Shown piece by piece: positions 7,460 through 19,733 of a stretch of DNA of 49,315 bases; the first letter of the stretch is position 1, and every line of letters begins with the position of its first letter. The notes beneath the pieces were generated by a model, which saw only the letters and a list, made by a program, of their open reading frames with translations, was not told where the DNA came from and did not search any database. The position numbers and the translations under genes are program-made. This stretch comes from Prochlorococcus sp. AG-355-P16 (lineage in GTDB: Bacteria; Cyanobacteriota; Cyanobacteriia; PCC-6307; Cyanobiaceae): the NCBI GenBank assembly GCA_003278525.1, contig QCEQ01000009.1, positions 1 through 49,315 of the forward strand, read 5' to 3'.

Positions 7460-7591
7460 TTGAGAAAACTTAAGCAGTTAGAGAAAATTAACGGAAGGCT
7501 CGCAATGGGAGGGTTGATATATTTAGTTTTTACAAAACTAGTTTCCAACCGTGCAGACATATTAGACCAGCTTAAATCTTATTTAATTTAA
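7460..7591 (+). CDS. High-light-inducible-like protein (Hli/Scp family)
   Basis: 43-aa frame from a TTG start. It contains EKINGRLAMGGLIYLVFTKL: the E-x-x-N-x-R chlorophyll-binding motif and following AM-G-x hydrophobic helix of the Hli/ELIP family, one-helix proteins that bind chlorophyll and carotenoid and protect photosystems under high light. The only ATG is inside the motif (7505), so initiation must be upstream; TTG at 7457 or 7460 are the candidates (7460 taken here). The C-terminal part after the helix is short and charged. Such genes are abundant in high-light Prochlorococcus, which agrees with the context. Confidence 0.6.
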   Translation: MRKLKQLEKINGRLAMGGLIYLVFTKLVSNRADILDQLKSYLI

Positions 7592-7612
7592 GAAATGAAT
7601 TAGAAGTATTTA

Positions 7613-7705
7613 TTATCCAGGAATATTTCGTTCTATATAAGCGTCAGTTAAAGCTAAAATTAACCCCAATAATGTTGAAAATATAGCAATTTCAGTTGAT
7701 TCCAT
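7613..7705 (-). CDS. 30-aa single-helix membrane microprotein
   Basis: ATG frame encoding an acidic start (MESTEIAIF), a hydrophobic helix (STLLGLILALTD) and a charged end. The size and helix position resemble PSI subunit PsaM, but the match is too weak to name it. It is convergent with the Hli-like gene (21 bases apart). Evidence is limited to composition. Confidence 0.35.
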   Translation of the reverse strand: MESTEIAIFSTLLGLILALTDAYIERNIPG

Positions 7706-7771
7706 TTTATTTTTGAATTACCCCTAGTTTGCTAAATAATTCAAAGTTCAGCAACAAAACTAATAACTTAC

Positions 7772-7791
7772 TATAGTACGTATATACTATT
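7772..7791. promoter_or_regulatory. LexA-like palindrome, copy 2
   Basis: TATAGTA-CGTATA-TACTATT: inner 6-bp arms (ATAGTA/TACTAT) are perfect. It shares 17 of 20 positions with the copy at 4747-4766. TATACT (7783-7788), inside it, is a good -10 box for the GTG start at 7803, so a bound protein would block the promoter. A wider imperfect AATAACT/AGTTATT repeat flanks it (7762-7798). LexA as the binder is inferred from the AGTAC half-site. Confidence 0.4.
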
Positions 7792-7802
7792 AGTTATTTA
7801 TT

Positions 7803-8051
7803 GTGAGCTCAGCAACTCCTGAGTTTCTTTTCGTTAGGCCCGGTGATTATGTCGCAATTAAAAAAGAAAATTGCGAAGATACTAAGGAAAAGAATGAAAA
7901 TTATTGGGTCGGTCAAGTTATCGACTGTATTGGAGGAGCTAGAAATCCAAATTCATGGACCTTGTTTCAAGTTGCCAATATTGACAATGGAGAGATCACT
8001 ATAATCAACGCCGATATTGTAGAAAAAATTTTGAAACCTTCAGGAAGTTAA
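7803..8051 (+). CDS. DUF3104-type small protein
   Basis: 82-aa soluble protein with the pattern of DUF3104, a small marine-cyanobacterial family: FLFVRPGDYVAIKKE near the start, then YWVGQVIDCIGGARNP with a short beta-rich body (SH3-like by appearance) and NADIVEKIL at the end. Function of the family is not known. It uses a GTG start 12 bases after a LexA-like palindrome whose TATACT forms the likely -10 box, so the transcript would have almost no leader and may be repressor-controlled. Confidence 0.65.
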   Translation: MSSATPEFLFVRPGDYVAIKKENCEDTKEKNENYWVGQVIDCIGGARNPNSWTLFQVANIDNGEITIINADIVEKILKPSGS

Positions 8052-8117
8052 TCTTAATCAAACAAACTTCTTTCAGTATTACAGAAACAAAAGGGGAAAT
8101 GAACGTTTTAAAGGAAA

Positions 8118-9008
8118 TCATCCCAGTTCCAAGCAGGCAAGTCCATATACTTGATTCATAGGGCAGGGAGGTTGAATACCTTTATACATTCTGTAAGTTT
8201 TTGATATTTCCTCAAATCCCAAACTTGATAAAAGATAATTTGCATAAGGGTTCAGATTAGAGCAATCCAATAAGATTTGAGCATCTAAATCACCAACTAA
8301 ATCCCTTATTAATAATTCAGCAAGTGGTGGAGTATCCGCTAAAAGTGGGCCAATTCTCCAGCCTTGCTCATTATCCTCCAATACACAAGGTCTTATCCTG
8401 CCAAATCCATGACACATCCCATTATTATCGACAATTGCACTGACATTACCATGAGAATTTTTCAACCAGTCATTTAGAAAATGTGGTCTGGGACTAGGTT
8501 CTCTTTGATAATCATAAATTAAGACTGCTTCAGAAGAAATTTTATTACCCGGGACAACTTTAAAAGAATGAAATTGATCTTTATAGAAATTTCTCAATGG
8601 CAAATCTTGAGAACCATTTAATTTCCATCGATTTGTAATGGAAGATTTTCTAAACCCCCACTTTGCGTAATCATTTAATCTATCTGGGGCAGCCTCAAGA
8701 CCAATACAATCAACATTTTTCAAATATTCGAGGGCATGTTTCCATAATCTCACTCCATATCCATTATTCCGGAATTCTTTTTTAACGATAAATAAACCTA
8801 TAAAACTATAAGAGGAATTATATTTTATACAAGCAATAGAGCCTATAGGAATATTGTCTAGACAAGCTACCCATACCCCTTGTTTATCTGTATTTCTATA
8901 AATTGATAAATCATCCATTCCAGGAGAAAATCCTTCTAACCTTGCCCAGTTTGTGACTTCCGGTATTTCATTTATAGATATCAATCTAATTGAAAAATTT
9001 TCCCTCAT
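8118..9008 (-). CDS. GNAT-family N-acetyltransferase with second C-terminal GNAT-like domain
   Basis: 296 aa. The N-terminal half (about 1-130) is a GNAT fold: VKKEFRNNGYGVRLWKHAL is the acetyl-CoA-binding motif A (the R/Q-x-x-G-x-G/A pattern), followed by ECIGLEAAP-like and YAKWGFRKS motif B. The C-terminal half (about 150-290) has a second, degenerate GNAT-like unit with GFGRIRPC and LLSSLGFEEISKTYRMYKG, as in the YitH-type acetyltransferase family. The enzyme should transfer an acetyl group to a small molecule or protein amine; the substrate cannot be read from sequence. ATG start; it stands alone. Confidence 0.82.
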   Translation of the reverse strand: MRENFSIRLISINEIPEVTNWARLEGFSPGMDDLSIYRNTDKQGVWVACLDNIPIGSIACIKYNSSYSFIGLFIVKKEFRNNGYGVRLWKHALEYLKNVDCIGLEAAPDRLNDYAKWGFRKSSITNRWKLNGSQDLPLRNFYKDQFHSFKVVPGNKISSEAVLIYDYQREPSPRPHFLNDWLKNSHGNVSAIVDNNGMCHGFGRIRPCVLEDNEQGWRIGPLLADTPPLAELLIRDLVGDLDAQILLDCSNLNPYANYLLSSLGFEEISKTYRMYKGIQPPCPMNQVYGLACLELG

Positions 9009-9164
9009 AGAAATATACTAACCAAGAAAAATTTGAATTTTTAATAGCAATATTAATAAATTTGATTATTTCTCATAAATCATTCGCTTAGATTGAACTG
9101 CCTAAAAACCTTAGTTATTTACAATTTATCCTCTGATATATTTAATACTATTCAAAGGTAAAAA

Positions 9165-10556
9165 ATGAAAATTTCTGATAAATTTCATTTAGAAGACATC
9201 TATAAATTAAAAAATACAGTTCTCACTGGTAAAACTGAAGATATAAAATGGCGGATCCGTCATATCAATATAGTTTCTAAACTTTTGGATGAAAATAAAA
9301 AAGAGATAATTAAATCACTTTTTGTTGATCTCGGCAAATCTGAAATTGAAGGGCTTTCAGAAATACTTTTAGTGAAAGAAGAAATTTCACTTATAAAAAA
9401 GAAACTCAATTCTTGGATGAGACCAAAAAAGATTGATACACCTTTTTATCTTTTTCCATCATCCTCCAAAGTTATTTATGAACCTCTTGGGTGTGTCTTA
9501 ATTCTTGGTCCTTATAATTATCCATTACTTTATATTTTAAAGCCGTTGGTAAATATTTTCTCAGCAGGAAATACTGCAGTTATAAAACCATCAGAGAAAT
9601 GTCCTACGACCTCAAAACTTATTAAAAAGCTTACTTCCAAATATTTTCGTAAAGATGTCCTAATCACAGTAGAGGGGGATAATAAACAATCCATAAAATT
9701 AATTGAACAAAATTTTGACCACATTTTTTTTACAGGAAGTACTGAAACTGGAAAATCTATAATGAAATTAGCTTCAAAAAACTTAACTCCATTAACTCTT
9801 GAGTTAAGCGGAACAAATCCTGTAATTGTTTTCAAGAATGCAAATTTAGAAGTGGCTGCAAAAAGAATTGTTTGGGGTAAATTTTTTAATTCTGGTCAAT
9901 CCTGCATGGCTCCGAATCATATCTTTGTAGATAAAGAAATTGAAAATATTTTTATAGAAAAATTAAAAAAATACATAGTAAGTTTTTACGGAGATAATCC
10001 AACTATTTCCGAAAACCTATCAAAATTGGAGAAAAAACAATTTTCATCAACTGTAGAAATTCTCAAACAATATGAAAAAGAAAAAAGAATTTTATTTGGG
10101 GGGACTTTTAGTAAAAAAAAGTTGAAAATATCTCCTACAATTTTGAGAACTAAATTAAATGAAACAGATATTTTGCAGAAAGAATTATTCAGTTCACTAC
10201 TTCCCGTAGTTGGAATTAATGATAAAGAATCAGCTTTAAAACAGATTAGTCAAACATCAAAACCCTTAGCAATCTACTTATTTGGAGGCAATAAAAAAAT
10301 CCATAATCATATTTCAAAAGTAACCAGCTCTGGAACAATTTGTATAAATGATGTGATGTTGCCAGTCCTTATTCCAAATTTACCCTTTGGAGGCGTTGGG
10401 CAAAGTGGTATTGGTAAATTTCATGGAGAAGAAGGTTTTCGAAATTTTTCAAATCAAAAATCTATTACTTTTAAAGGTTTTTTATTTGATTTAAATCTGC
10501 GGTATCCCCCCTATGAAAGAGTAAAGAAATTTTTAAAGTTTATTTTTCAGGTTTAA
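9165..10556 (+). CDS. Aldehyde dehydrogenase, class 3 (fatty aldehyde type)
   Basis: 463-aa NAD(P)-dependent aldehyde dehydrogenase that oxidises aldehydes to acids. Seen: GPYNYPLLYILKPL and AGNTAVIKPSE in the nucleotide-binding domain, FFTGSTETGKSIM (NAD loop), the general-base Glu E213 in LELSGTNP, and the nucleophile C247 in GQSCMAPNH. The 34-residue spacing between them is that of ALDH3. The ending RYPPYERVKKFLKF is also ALDH3-like, where it precedes a membrane anchor in fatty aldehyde dehydrogenases. Detoxification of lipid-derived aldehydes is the likely role, by family inference. Confidence 0.9.
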   Translation: MKISDKFHLEDIYKLKNTVLTGKTEDIKWRIRHINIVSKLLDENKKEIIKSLFVDLGKSEIEGLSEILLVKEEISLIKKKLNSWMRPKKIDTPFYLFPSSSKVIYEPLGCVLILGPYNYPLLYILKPLVNIFSAGNTAVIKPSEKCPTTSKLIKKLTSKYFRKDVLITVEGDNKQSIKLIEQNFDHIFFTGSTETGKSIMKLASKNLTPLTLELSGTNPVIVFKNANLEVAAKRIVWGKFFNSGQSCMAPNHIFVDKEIENIFIEKLKKYIVSFYGDNPTISENLSKLEKKQFSSTVEILKQYEKEKRILFGGTFSKKKLKISPTILRTKLNETDILQKELFSSLLPVVGINDKESALKQISQTSKPLAIYLFGGNKKIHNHISKVTSSGTICINDVMLPVLIPNLPFGGVGQSGIGKFHGEEGFRNFSNQKSITFKGFLFDLNLRYPPYERVKKFLKFIFQV

Positions 10557-10619
10557 ATTTCTTAAATTGTTTTCAAAAACCTAGCGATTTTAAATTTAAA
10601 GATTATCTTTAAATAAATA

Positions 10620-11390
10620 GTGAGTTTTATGAAATTTGCATTTTTAGTAATTGCCATATTTATTAATTTTTTTAATCACTCATTGATAAAATCAGAAGAA
10701 AAAATATTTTCATCAAAAAACACAATTGAGAATATTGCTAGAAAAGAATCAATTAATGAAGAAAAAACTGAAATAAAAAAAATTCATATTGTAAAAAGTG
10801 GAGATACAATATCAAGTATTTCAAAATTCTATTCAATAAATAAAGATTTAATTATTAAATTGAACAACTTAAAAGATGAAAATTATATCTTTGTTGGCCA
10901 AAATCTTATTATTTCTGAATCTTATGGAAATCTTACAAAACAATCTGATTTGATAAATAATTATCATATTGTTCAAACTGGTGAAAATCTTACTGAAATA
11001 TCAAACAAATATGATTTAAAAGTAATCGATCTGATAGAGATTAATAATCTCAATAATCCTGATTCAATAAAAGTTGGTCAGAAGCTCATTATAAGAAAAA
11101 AGAACACAATTAATTTAGAAAATTATGAAACAACTGAAAATAAAAAAAATAATGAATTAATTGATTTAGATAGAAAAATTTATGGTCCTATAATTATCCA
11201 AGGTAGATCATATAAAGATATTAAAGGTAGAAAAGTTTTAAACGTACTTAATCAAGAAAATAAAAAACTTATTCTTTCAATTAATTGTACTACAAATGAA
11301 TTAGATGTAAGAAGACCTGGTAGGAAATGGATGGGAAGTAAGCCTGCTAAAGAAGAATTCGAAAATAATTTAATAAATGATTTTTGTTAA
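10620..11390 (+). CDS. Secreted LysM-domain protein
   Basis: 256 aa with a hydrophobic signal segment (FAFLVIAIFINFFNHSL) and two LysM modules: IHIVKSGDTISSISKFYSIN (about residues 55-100) and YHIVQTGENLTEISNKYDL (about 117-162), each ending in VGQ-L-I-I. LysM binds peptidoglycan glycan chains, so the protein is likely anchored to the periplasmic cell wall. There is no peptidase or amidase domain after them; the last 90 residues are of unknown fold. The start could be GTG 10620 or ATG 10629; the latter gives a cleaner signal peptide. Confidence 0.8.
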   Translation: MSFMKFAFLVIAIFINFFNHSLIKSEEKIFSSKNTIENIARKESINEEKTEIKKIHIVKSGDTISSISKFYSINKDLIIKLNNLKDENYIFVGQNLIISESYGNLTKQSDLINNYHIVQTGENLTEISNKYDLKVIDLIEINNLNNPDSIKVGQKLIIRKKNTINLENYETTENKKNNELIDLDRKIYGPIIIQGRSYKDIKGRKVLNVLNQENKKLILSINCTTNELDVRRPGRKWMGSKPAKEEFENNLINDFC

Positions 11391-11470
11391 AACTTTTAAT
11401 TAATATCTGTGAATAATTTGTCTAAGAATATTAATGATGAGTTATTCTACAAAAAGTTAAATTAATAGTA

Positions 11471-11680
11471 ATGGCAATTTCAAGAGGAGATCTCGTAAGA
11501 GTAAAAAGACCAGAATCATATTGGTACAATGAGATAGGTAAAGTTGCTTCAGTTGATACCTCAGGTATTAAATATAACTGTGTAGTCAGATTCGATAAAG
11601 TAAATTACGCTGGGATAAGCGGAACTGATGGTGGAGCAAATACAAATAATTTTGCAGAAAGTGAATTAGAGAAAGCTTAA
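11471..11680 (+). CDS. psaE: Photosystem I reaction centre subunit IV (PsaE)
   Basis: 69-aa stromal PSI subunit that helps dock ferredoxin and supports cyclic electron flow. Seen: [40 protein letters not shown] and NNFAESEL, which cover the whole SH3-like PsaE fold. Compared with remembered cyanobacterial PsaE there is an extra Gly-rich loop SGTDGGA before NTNNFAE, in the loop between strands. mutM starts 4 bases after its stop, so co-transcription is likely despite the unrelated roles. Confidence 0.96.
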   Translation: MAISRGDLVRVKRPESYWYNEIGKVASVDTSGIKYNCVVRFDKVNYAGISGTDGGANTNNFAESELEKA

Positions 11681-11684
11681 ATAA

Positions 11685-12563
11685 TTGCCTGAATTACCTG
11701 AAGTAGAAACTGTTCGCAGAGGTTTAGAGCAAAAACTTAATAACTTTATTATTAAAAAAGTAGAAGTCTGTAGGGATTCAACTGTTGCATTCCCATCGAA
11801 CAAAAAAGAATTCACTAAAGGACTTCTGAACTCACTTATTTATAAATGGGATAGAAGAGGAAAATATTTAATAGCTCAATTAAAAGAAGTTCAAAATGAG
11901 AATACTCCATTTCCTTTAGAAAATTCACAAAATAACGGATTTCTTGTAATTCATTTAAGAATGACAGGATATTTTAAATTCATTGAAAAATCAACTCATC
12001 CTTGTAAGCATACAAGAATAAGATTTTTCGATAAAAATAATAATGAGCTGAGGTACATTGACGTAAGAAGTTTTGGTCAAATGTGGTGGATTAATAAAGA
12101 CCTATCGGTTAACAAAATAATTAAAGGATTAGGTTCATTAGGACCAGAGCCATTTTCTAAAGAATTTAATGCAAATTACCTCAAGAAAGTTATTTCAAAA
12201 AGGACAAAATCTATAAAAGCTATTTTATTAGATCAAACAATAGTTGCAGGTATAGGTAATATTTATGCTGATGAAAGTTTATACTCTGCTGGCATCTCAC
12301 CTTTTAGGGAAGCTCGAACAATAAAAAAGAATGAGTTAATTAAGCTTAAAGAATCAATTGTAACTGTATTAAAAAAAAGTATAGGTTCTGGGGGTACTAC
12401 ATTTAGCGACTTTAGGGACTTGGAAGGAGAGAATGGGAATTTTGGTTTACAGACAAATGTCTATAGAAGAACTGGGAAAGAATGTCGTAAATGTGGAAAT
12501 TTAATTGAAAGACAAAAGATTACTGGAAGAAGTACCCATTGGTGTTCTAGATGCCAAAAATAA
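11685..12563 (+). CDS. mutM: Formamidopyrimidine-DNA glycosylase (Fpg/MutM)
   Basis: 292-aa base-excision repair glycosylase/AP lyase for 8-oxoguanine and ring-opened purines. Seen: [14 protein letters not shown], where Pro2 becomes the N-terminal nucleophile and Glu3 assists; the RRGKYLI beta-hairpin Lys; [15 protein letters not shown] of the helix-two-turn-helix; and the C-terminal zinc finger with C-x-x-C pairs (CRKCGN and CSRCQK) holding the GRSTHW Arg loop. The start is TTG at 11685, fixed by the MPELPE terminus. It follows psaE by 4 bases and ends just before a strong terminator facing the rRNA operon. Confidence 0.96.
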   Translation: MPELPEVETVRRGLEQKLNNFIIKKVEVCRDSTVAFPSNKKEFTKGLLNSLIYKWDRRGKYLIAQLKEVQNENTPFPLENSQNNGFLVIHLRMTGYFKFIEKSTHPCKHTRIRFFDKNNNELRYIDVRSFGQMWWINKDLSVNKIIKGLGSLGPEPFSKEFNANYLKKVISKRTKSIKAILLDQTIVAGIGNIYADESLYSAGISPFREARTIKKNELIKLKESIVTVLKKSIGSGGTTFSDFRDLEGENGNFGLQTNVYRRTGKECRKCGNLIERQKITGRSTHWCSRCQK

Positions 12564-12564
12564 A

Positions 12565-12595
12565 AAAGGGTTTACTCGAGAAGAGTAAACCCTTT
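12565..12595. terminator. Bidirectional terminator, mutM / rRNA operon
   Basis: Perfect 13-bp stem AAAGGGTTTACTC / GAGTAAACCCTTT around the 5-base loop GAGAA. A-rich sequence on the left (12562-12567) gives a U-tract for minus-strand transcripts, and TTTTT after 12600 serves plus-strand ones. It lies between the mutM stop and the 3' end of the 5S gene, so it can end both transcripts. Confidence 0.85.
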
Positions 12596-12605
12596 AAATA
12601 TTTTT

Positions 12606-12723
12606 ACCTGGCATTGAGCTATTTTCTCAAGGGGCTACCCCCTAAATATTTTCGCCGCTGATGCGTTTCACAACCGAGTTCGAGATGGATCGGAGTGGTT
12701 CCACATCGCCATGAACACCAGGA
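12606..12723 (-). rRNA. rrf: 5S ribosomal RNA
   Basis: Minus-strand 5S rRNA of about 118 nt. The transcript starts TCCTGGTGTTCATGG and ends ATGCCAGGT, so the terminal helix (CCTGG.../...CCAGG) closes. The internal CCGATCCATCTCGAACTCGG segment is the conserved 5S core. It is the last gene of the rRNA operon, 60 bases after the 23S end, and is followed by a strong terminator. Confidence 0.93.
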
Positions 12724-12729
12724 TAGTGT

Positions 12730-12751
12730 GAACCTTGAGAACTGCATAGAT
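12730..12751 (-). other. 3' arm of the 23S processing stem
   Basis: In the rRNA transcript this segment (starting ATCTATGCAGTT) can pair with the boxA-like segment upstream of 23S (15766-15787) over 22 bp with a single mismatch. Such flanking complements enclose 23S in bacterial precursors and are cut by RNase III. Pairing is seen by eye; processing is inferred. Confidence 0.6.
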
Positions 12752-12785
12752 ATTTATATAAATTAAAAACAATAAATTAAGTTTA

Positions 12786-15662
<2,877 letters not shown>

Positions 15663-15765
15663 AATAACTTCAAAATTGAAGCATCAGCTTAATAGAATTG
15701 TTATTAATGCATTCGCACAAATAATAAATCTGCATCATTAAAGATGCTTATTGTCTTTAAAAATA

Positions 15766-15787
15766 ATCTATGCAGTTGTCAAGGTTC
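15766..15787 (-). promoter_or_regulatory. boxA-like antitermination element / 5' arm of 23S stem
   Basis: The transcript reads GAACCTTGACAACTGCATAG, the conserved boxA-type element of cyanobacterial 16S-23S spacers. It is complementary to the segment behind 23S at 12730-12751, with one mismatch, so it may also form the 23S precursor stem. A small GCATC/GATGC hairpin (15732-15747) lies downstream of it in the transcript. Confidence 0.6.
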
Positions 15788-15918
15788 TCTGAAAACAATG
15801 AAATTAATTCAATGAATCCAGCATCTTAATGATTTCATTAGGAAGCTAAATTCGTTCAGAATTTGATCACAACTCAAAAAATTTCCTTTCTTCAAATTAT
15901 GAGAGAGGTGGTGATCAG

Positions 15919-15991
15919 TGGAGGTAAGCGGACTCGAACCGCTGACATCCTGCTTGCAAAGCAGGCGCTCTACCAACTGAGCTATACCCCC
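15919..15991 (-). tRNA. tRNA-Ala(TGC)
   Basis: 73-nt cloverleaf on the minus strand: acceptor GGGGGTA / TACCTCC, D-loop AGCTCAGTTGGTAGAGC, anticodon stem-loop CTGCTTTGCAAGCAG with anticodon TGC, and T-arm GCGGTTCGAGTCCGC. It is in the rRNA spacer downstream of tRNA-Ile, the usual bacterial order. Confidence 0.97.
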
Positions 15992-16003
15992 AACATAGAG
16001 ATA

Positions 16004-16077
<74 letters not shown>

Positions 16078-16202
16078 AGGAAAAATAATGGGTGTGACCT
16101 AGAAAAACTTAGGAAATGAAATTCTTAATAAATTAAGAACGTGAGATACCGATCGACCTAAGGTGACAAAATAATAATATTAAACATTTTGTTGTCTCCC
16201 TG

Positions 16203-17685
<1,483 letters not shown>

Positions 17686-17931
17686 GTGTTCAAATCCTTT
17701 TGTAGATAAATCTACTCAAATTGAATTGCTTTATCCAAATAAAAACTTCAGTTTTTGTATTTAGTTTCAGCCTCCTTAAATTTTAAGGATTACATTGAGT
17801 GCACGTTAAAAATATTTCTAAAGTGACTTTCCAAGATCTCAGATCCGTTTGCATCAAAGCCATAAGTTAGCAATTGATGACATTTTTTATATATTCTTGA
17901 CGGGACCTCACACCTTCATTGCATATACATC
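17686..17931 (-). promoter_or_regulatory. rRNA operon leader and promoter region
   Basis: Spacer upstream of 16S on the minus strand. It holds two small palindromes, GTAGAT-AA-ATCTAC (17702-17715) and CCTTAAA-T-TTTAAGG (17774-17788), which would form hairpins in the pre-rRNA leader. The rRNA promoter must be here, but no -35/-10 pair on the minus strand is convincing. On the other strand TTGACG (17896-17901) is a good -35 box pointing towards the frame at 17932. Confidence 0.45.
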
Positions 17932-18141
17932 TTGAAATTACTAAAAGAAAATTTAGTTATTCTTGACGCAATAAAAGCATCAGTTCCTAAGTTTTTAAAT
18001 TTTCTAGGTGCAGAGTTACACAATAAGTGCATAACTCACTTTGAAGGGAGAACCCTTCTTCTGGCTGAAAATAATGATCGAAATCAAGTCTCCAAAAAAT
18101 TCATTTATTTACCAAAAATAAGATTTAAGGTAATTTCTTGA
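17932..18141 (+). CDS. Hypothetical protein, uncertain
   Basis: 69-aa frame from a TTG start, divergent from the rRNA operon. The translation is basic, with LVILDAIKASVPKFLNFLGA near the start and a Lys-rich end (KKFIYLPKIRFKVIS); no signal peptide or known domain. A TTGACG box with GCATAT 18 bases later (17896-17926) could be its promoter, giving a nearly leaderless mRNA. It could equally be chance open frame in the spacer between rRNA and the invertase gene. Confidence 0.35.
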   Translation: MKLLKENLVILDAIKASVPKFLNFLGAELHNKCITHFEGRTLLLAENNDRNQVSKKFIYLPKIRFKVIS

Positions 18142-18291
18142 ATAATGCAAAAAGTAAATTTTTGCCCAGAAGAAAATATTAAACCATCCGACTGTAAATG
18201 TGCAACCTTTTATACAAAAATTTTTTATTAATTTTTTATTTGTTCAAAGTCTCTCTAAACAACTAGGCTTAAATAAAGGGATATTAATGAA

Positions 18292-19731
18292 ATGGCAGAA
18301 AGATTTAGTCAAAAAAATTTAAGAGTAAGACCTAGTTCTGATGAGGAGAAAATTGTAACAAACGCAAAAAAACACTTTGAAAAAACTTTAGTTGAAATAT
18401 CAGGCGAGTTAGTTGGAAGCGTAGCTGCACTAGAACACCCAACAAAAAATAAAAAATTAAATTATGGAGAAATATTTTTAAGAGATAACGTTCCTGTAAT
18501 GATTTACCTCATTACCCAAAAACGTTACGAAATTGTCAAAAGGTTTCTAAGTGTATGTCTTGAGTTGCAAAGCGCAAATTACCAAACACGTGGCGTATTT
18601 CCCACAAGTTTCGTTGAAGAAAATGGACAGCTCATTGGAGACTATGGTCAGAGGTCAATAGGAAGGATTACTTCAGCAGATGCAAGTTTATGGTGGCCCA
18701 TTTTATGTTGGTATTATGTCAATAAAAGCGGTGATTATGCCTTCGGAAAAAGTCAAAGAGTTCAAAGAGGTATTCAACTTCTACTAGATCTAGTACTGCA
18801 TCCAACATTTGAGGGTACTCCAGTACTTTTTGTTCCAGATTGCGCATTTATGATTGATAGACCTATGGATGTCTGGGGAGCACCTCTTGAAGTTGAAGTT
18901 TTACTTCATGGATGTTTAAAAAGTTGCATAAACCTAATGGAATTAAGTAGAGCAGATCATGTTAGTAGACTATTAGATCAAAGACTTATTCTCACAAATC
19001 AATGGGTTAAGGATTTAGGAAGTTTTCTTTTAAAACACTATTGGGTTACCAGCCAAACAATGCAAATTTTAAGAAGAAGGCCAACTGAGCAGTATGGAGA
19101 CGATCAACACTTCAATGAATTTAACGTTCAACCTCAAGTAGTTCCTTCTTGGCTACAAGATTGGTTAGAGAATAGAGGTGGTTACTTAATAGGAAATATA
19201 AGGACAGGAAGGCCTGACTTTCGATTTTACAGTTTAGGCAATTCTTTAGCATGTATGTTCGGCGTCCTGCCTCCTGAAGAACAGAGAGCTTTATTTAGAT
19301 TAGTTTTACATAACAGACAGCATTTGATGGCTCAAATGCCCATGAGAATTTGTCATCCTCATATGGATGTCGAGGAATGGCAAAATAAAACTGGATCAGA
19401 TCCAAAGAATTGGCCATGGAGTTACCATAACGGTGGTCATTGGCCAAGTTTACTTTGGTTTTTTGGTACCGCAGTCCTATTGCATCAAAAAAATTACGGT
19501 TCTGACGATGTGATTCTCATGGAAGAAATGAAATCTTTAATAGAGGAATCATATTGGTGTCAACTTAATCAATTACCTAAGCAAGAATGGGCAGAATATT
19601 TTGATGGTCCTACAGGTACTTGGGTTGGGCAACAATCAAGAACTTATCAAACATGGACAATTGTTGGGTTTTTATTAATGCATCACTTTTTAAGGAATGA
19701 GTATAACGATCTAGATATGTTTAAAATTTGA
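18292..19731 (+). CDS. Alkaline/neutral invertase, GH100
   Basis: 479-aa cytoplasmic glycoside hydrolase family 100 enzyme that splits sucrose into glucose and fructose. Seen: GEIFLRDNVPVMIYLI, RGVFPTSFVEENGQLIGDYG, RITSADASLWWPILCWYY and a Trp-rich C-terminal part (WPWSYHNGGHWPSLLWF), all typical of the cyanobacterial/plant neutral invertases with an (alpha/alpha)6 barrel. Length matches cyanobacterial Inv enzymes. Start is ATG-equivalent at MAERFSQ. Its stop is only 2 bases from the convergent petD stop, so no room exists for a conventional terminator between them. Confidence 0.92.
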   Translation: MAERFSQKNLRVRPSSDEEKIVTNAKKHFEKTLVEISGELVGSVAALEHPTKNKKLNYGEIFLRDNVPVMIYLITQKRYEIVKRFLSVCLELQSANYQTRGVFPTSFVEENGQLIGDYGQRSIGRITSADASLWWPILCWYYVNKSGDYAFGKSQRVQRGIQLLLDLVLHPTFEGTPVLFVPDCAFMIDRPMDVWGAPLEVEVLLHGCLKSCINLMELSRADHVSRLLDQRLILTNQWVKDLGSFLLKHYWVTSQTMQILRRRPTEQYGDDQHFNEFNVQPQVVPSWLQDWLENRGGYLIGNIRTGRPDFRFYSLGNSLACMFGVLPPEEQRALFRLVLHNRQHLMAQMPMRICHPHMDVEEWQNKTGSDPKNWPWSYHNGGHWPSLLWFFGTAVLLHQKNYGSDDVILMEEMKSLIEESYWCQLNQLPKQEWAEYFDGPTGTWVGQQSRTYQTWTIVGFLLMHHFLRNEYNDLDMFKI

Positions 19732-19733
19732 GC

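Noticed and set aside
7613..7705. PsaM identity for the 30-aa microprotein
   Set aside because: Only size and helix position fit; the characteristic ending of PsaM is absent.
17896..17926. TTGACG-N18-GCATAT as a promoter
   Set aside because: It points away from the rRNA operon to a doubtful frame; the -10 match is weak, so it is mentioned only as a possibility.
18144..18230. 28-aa ATG frame with several Cys residues
   Set aside because: Too short, no hydrophobic or motif support, and ends in poly-T spacer.
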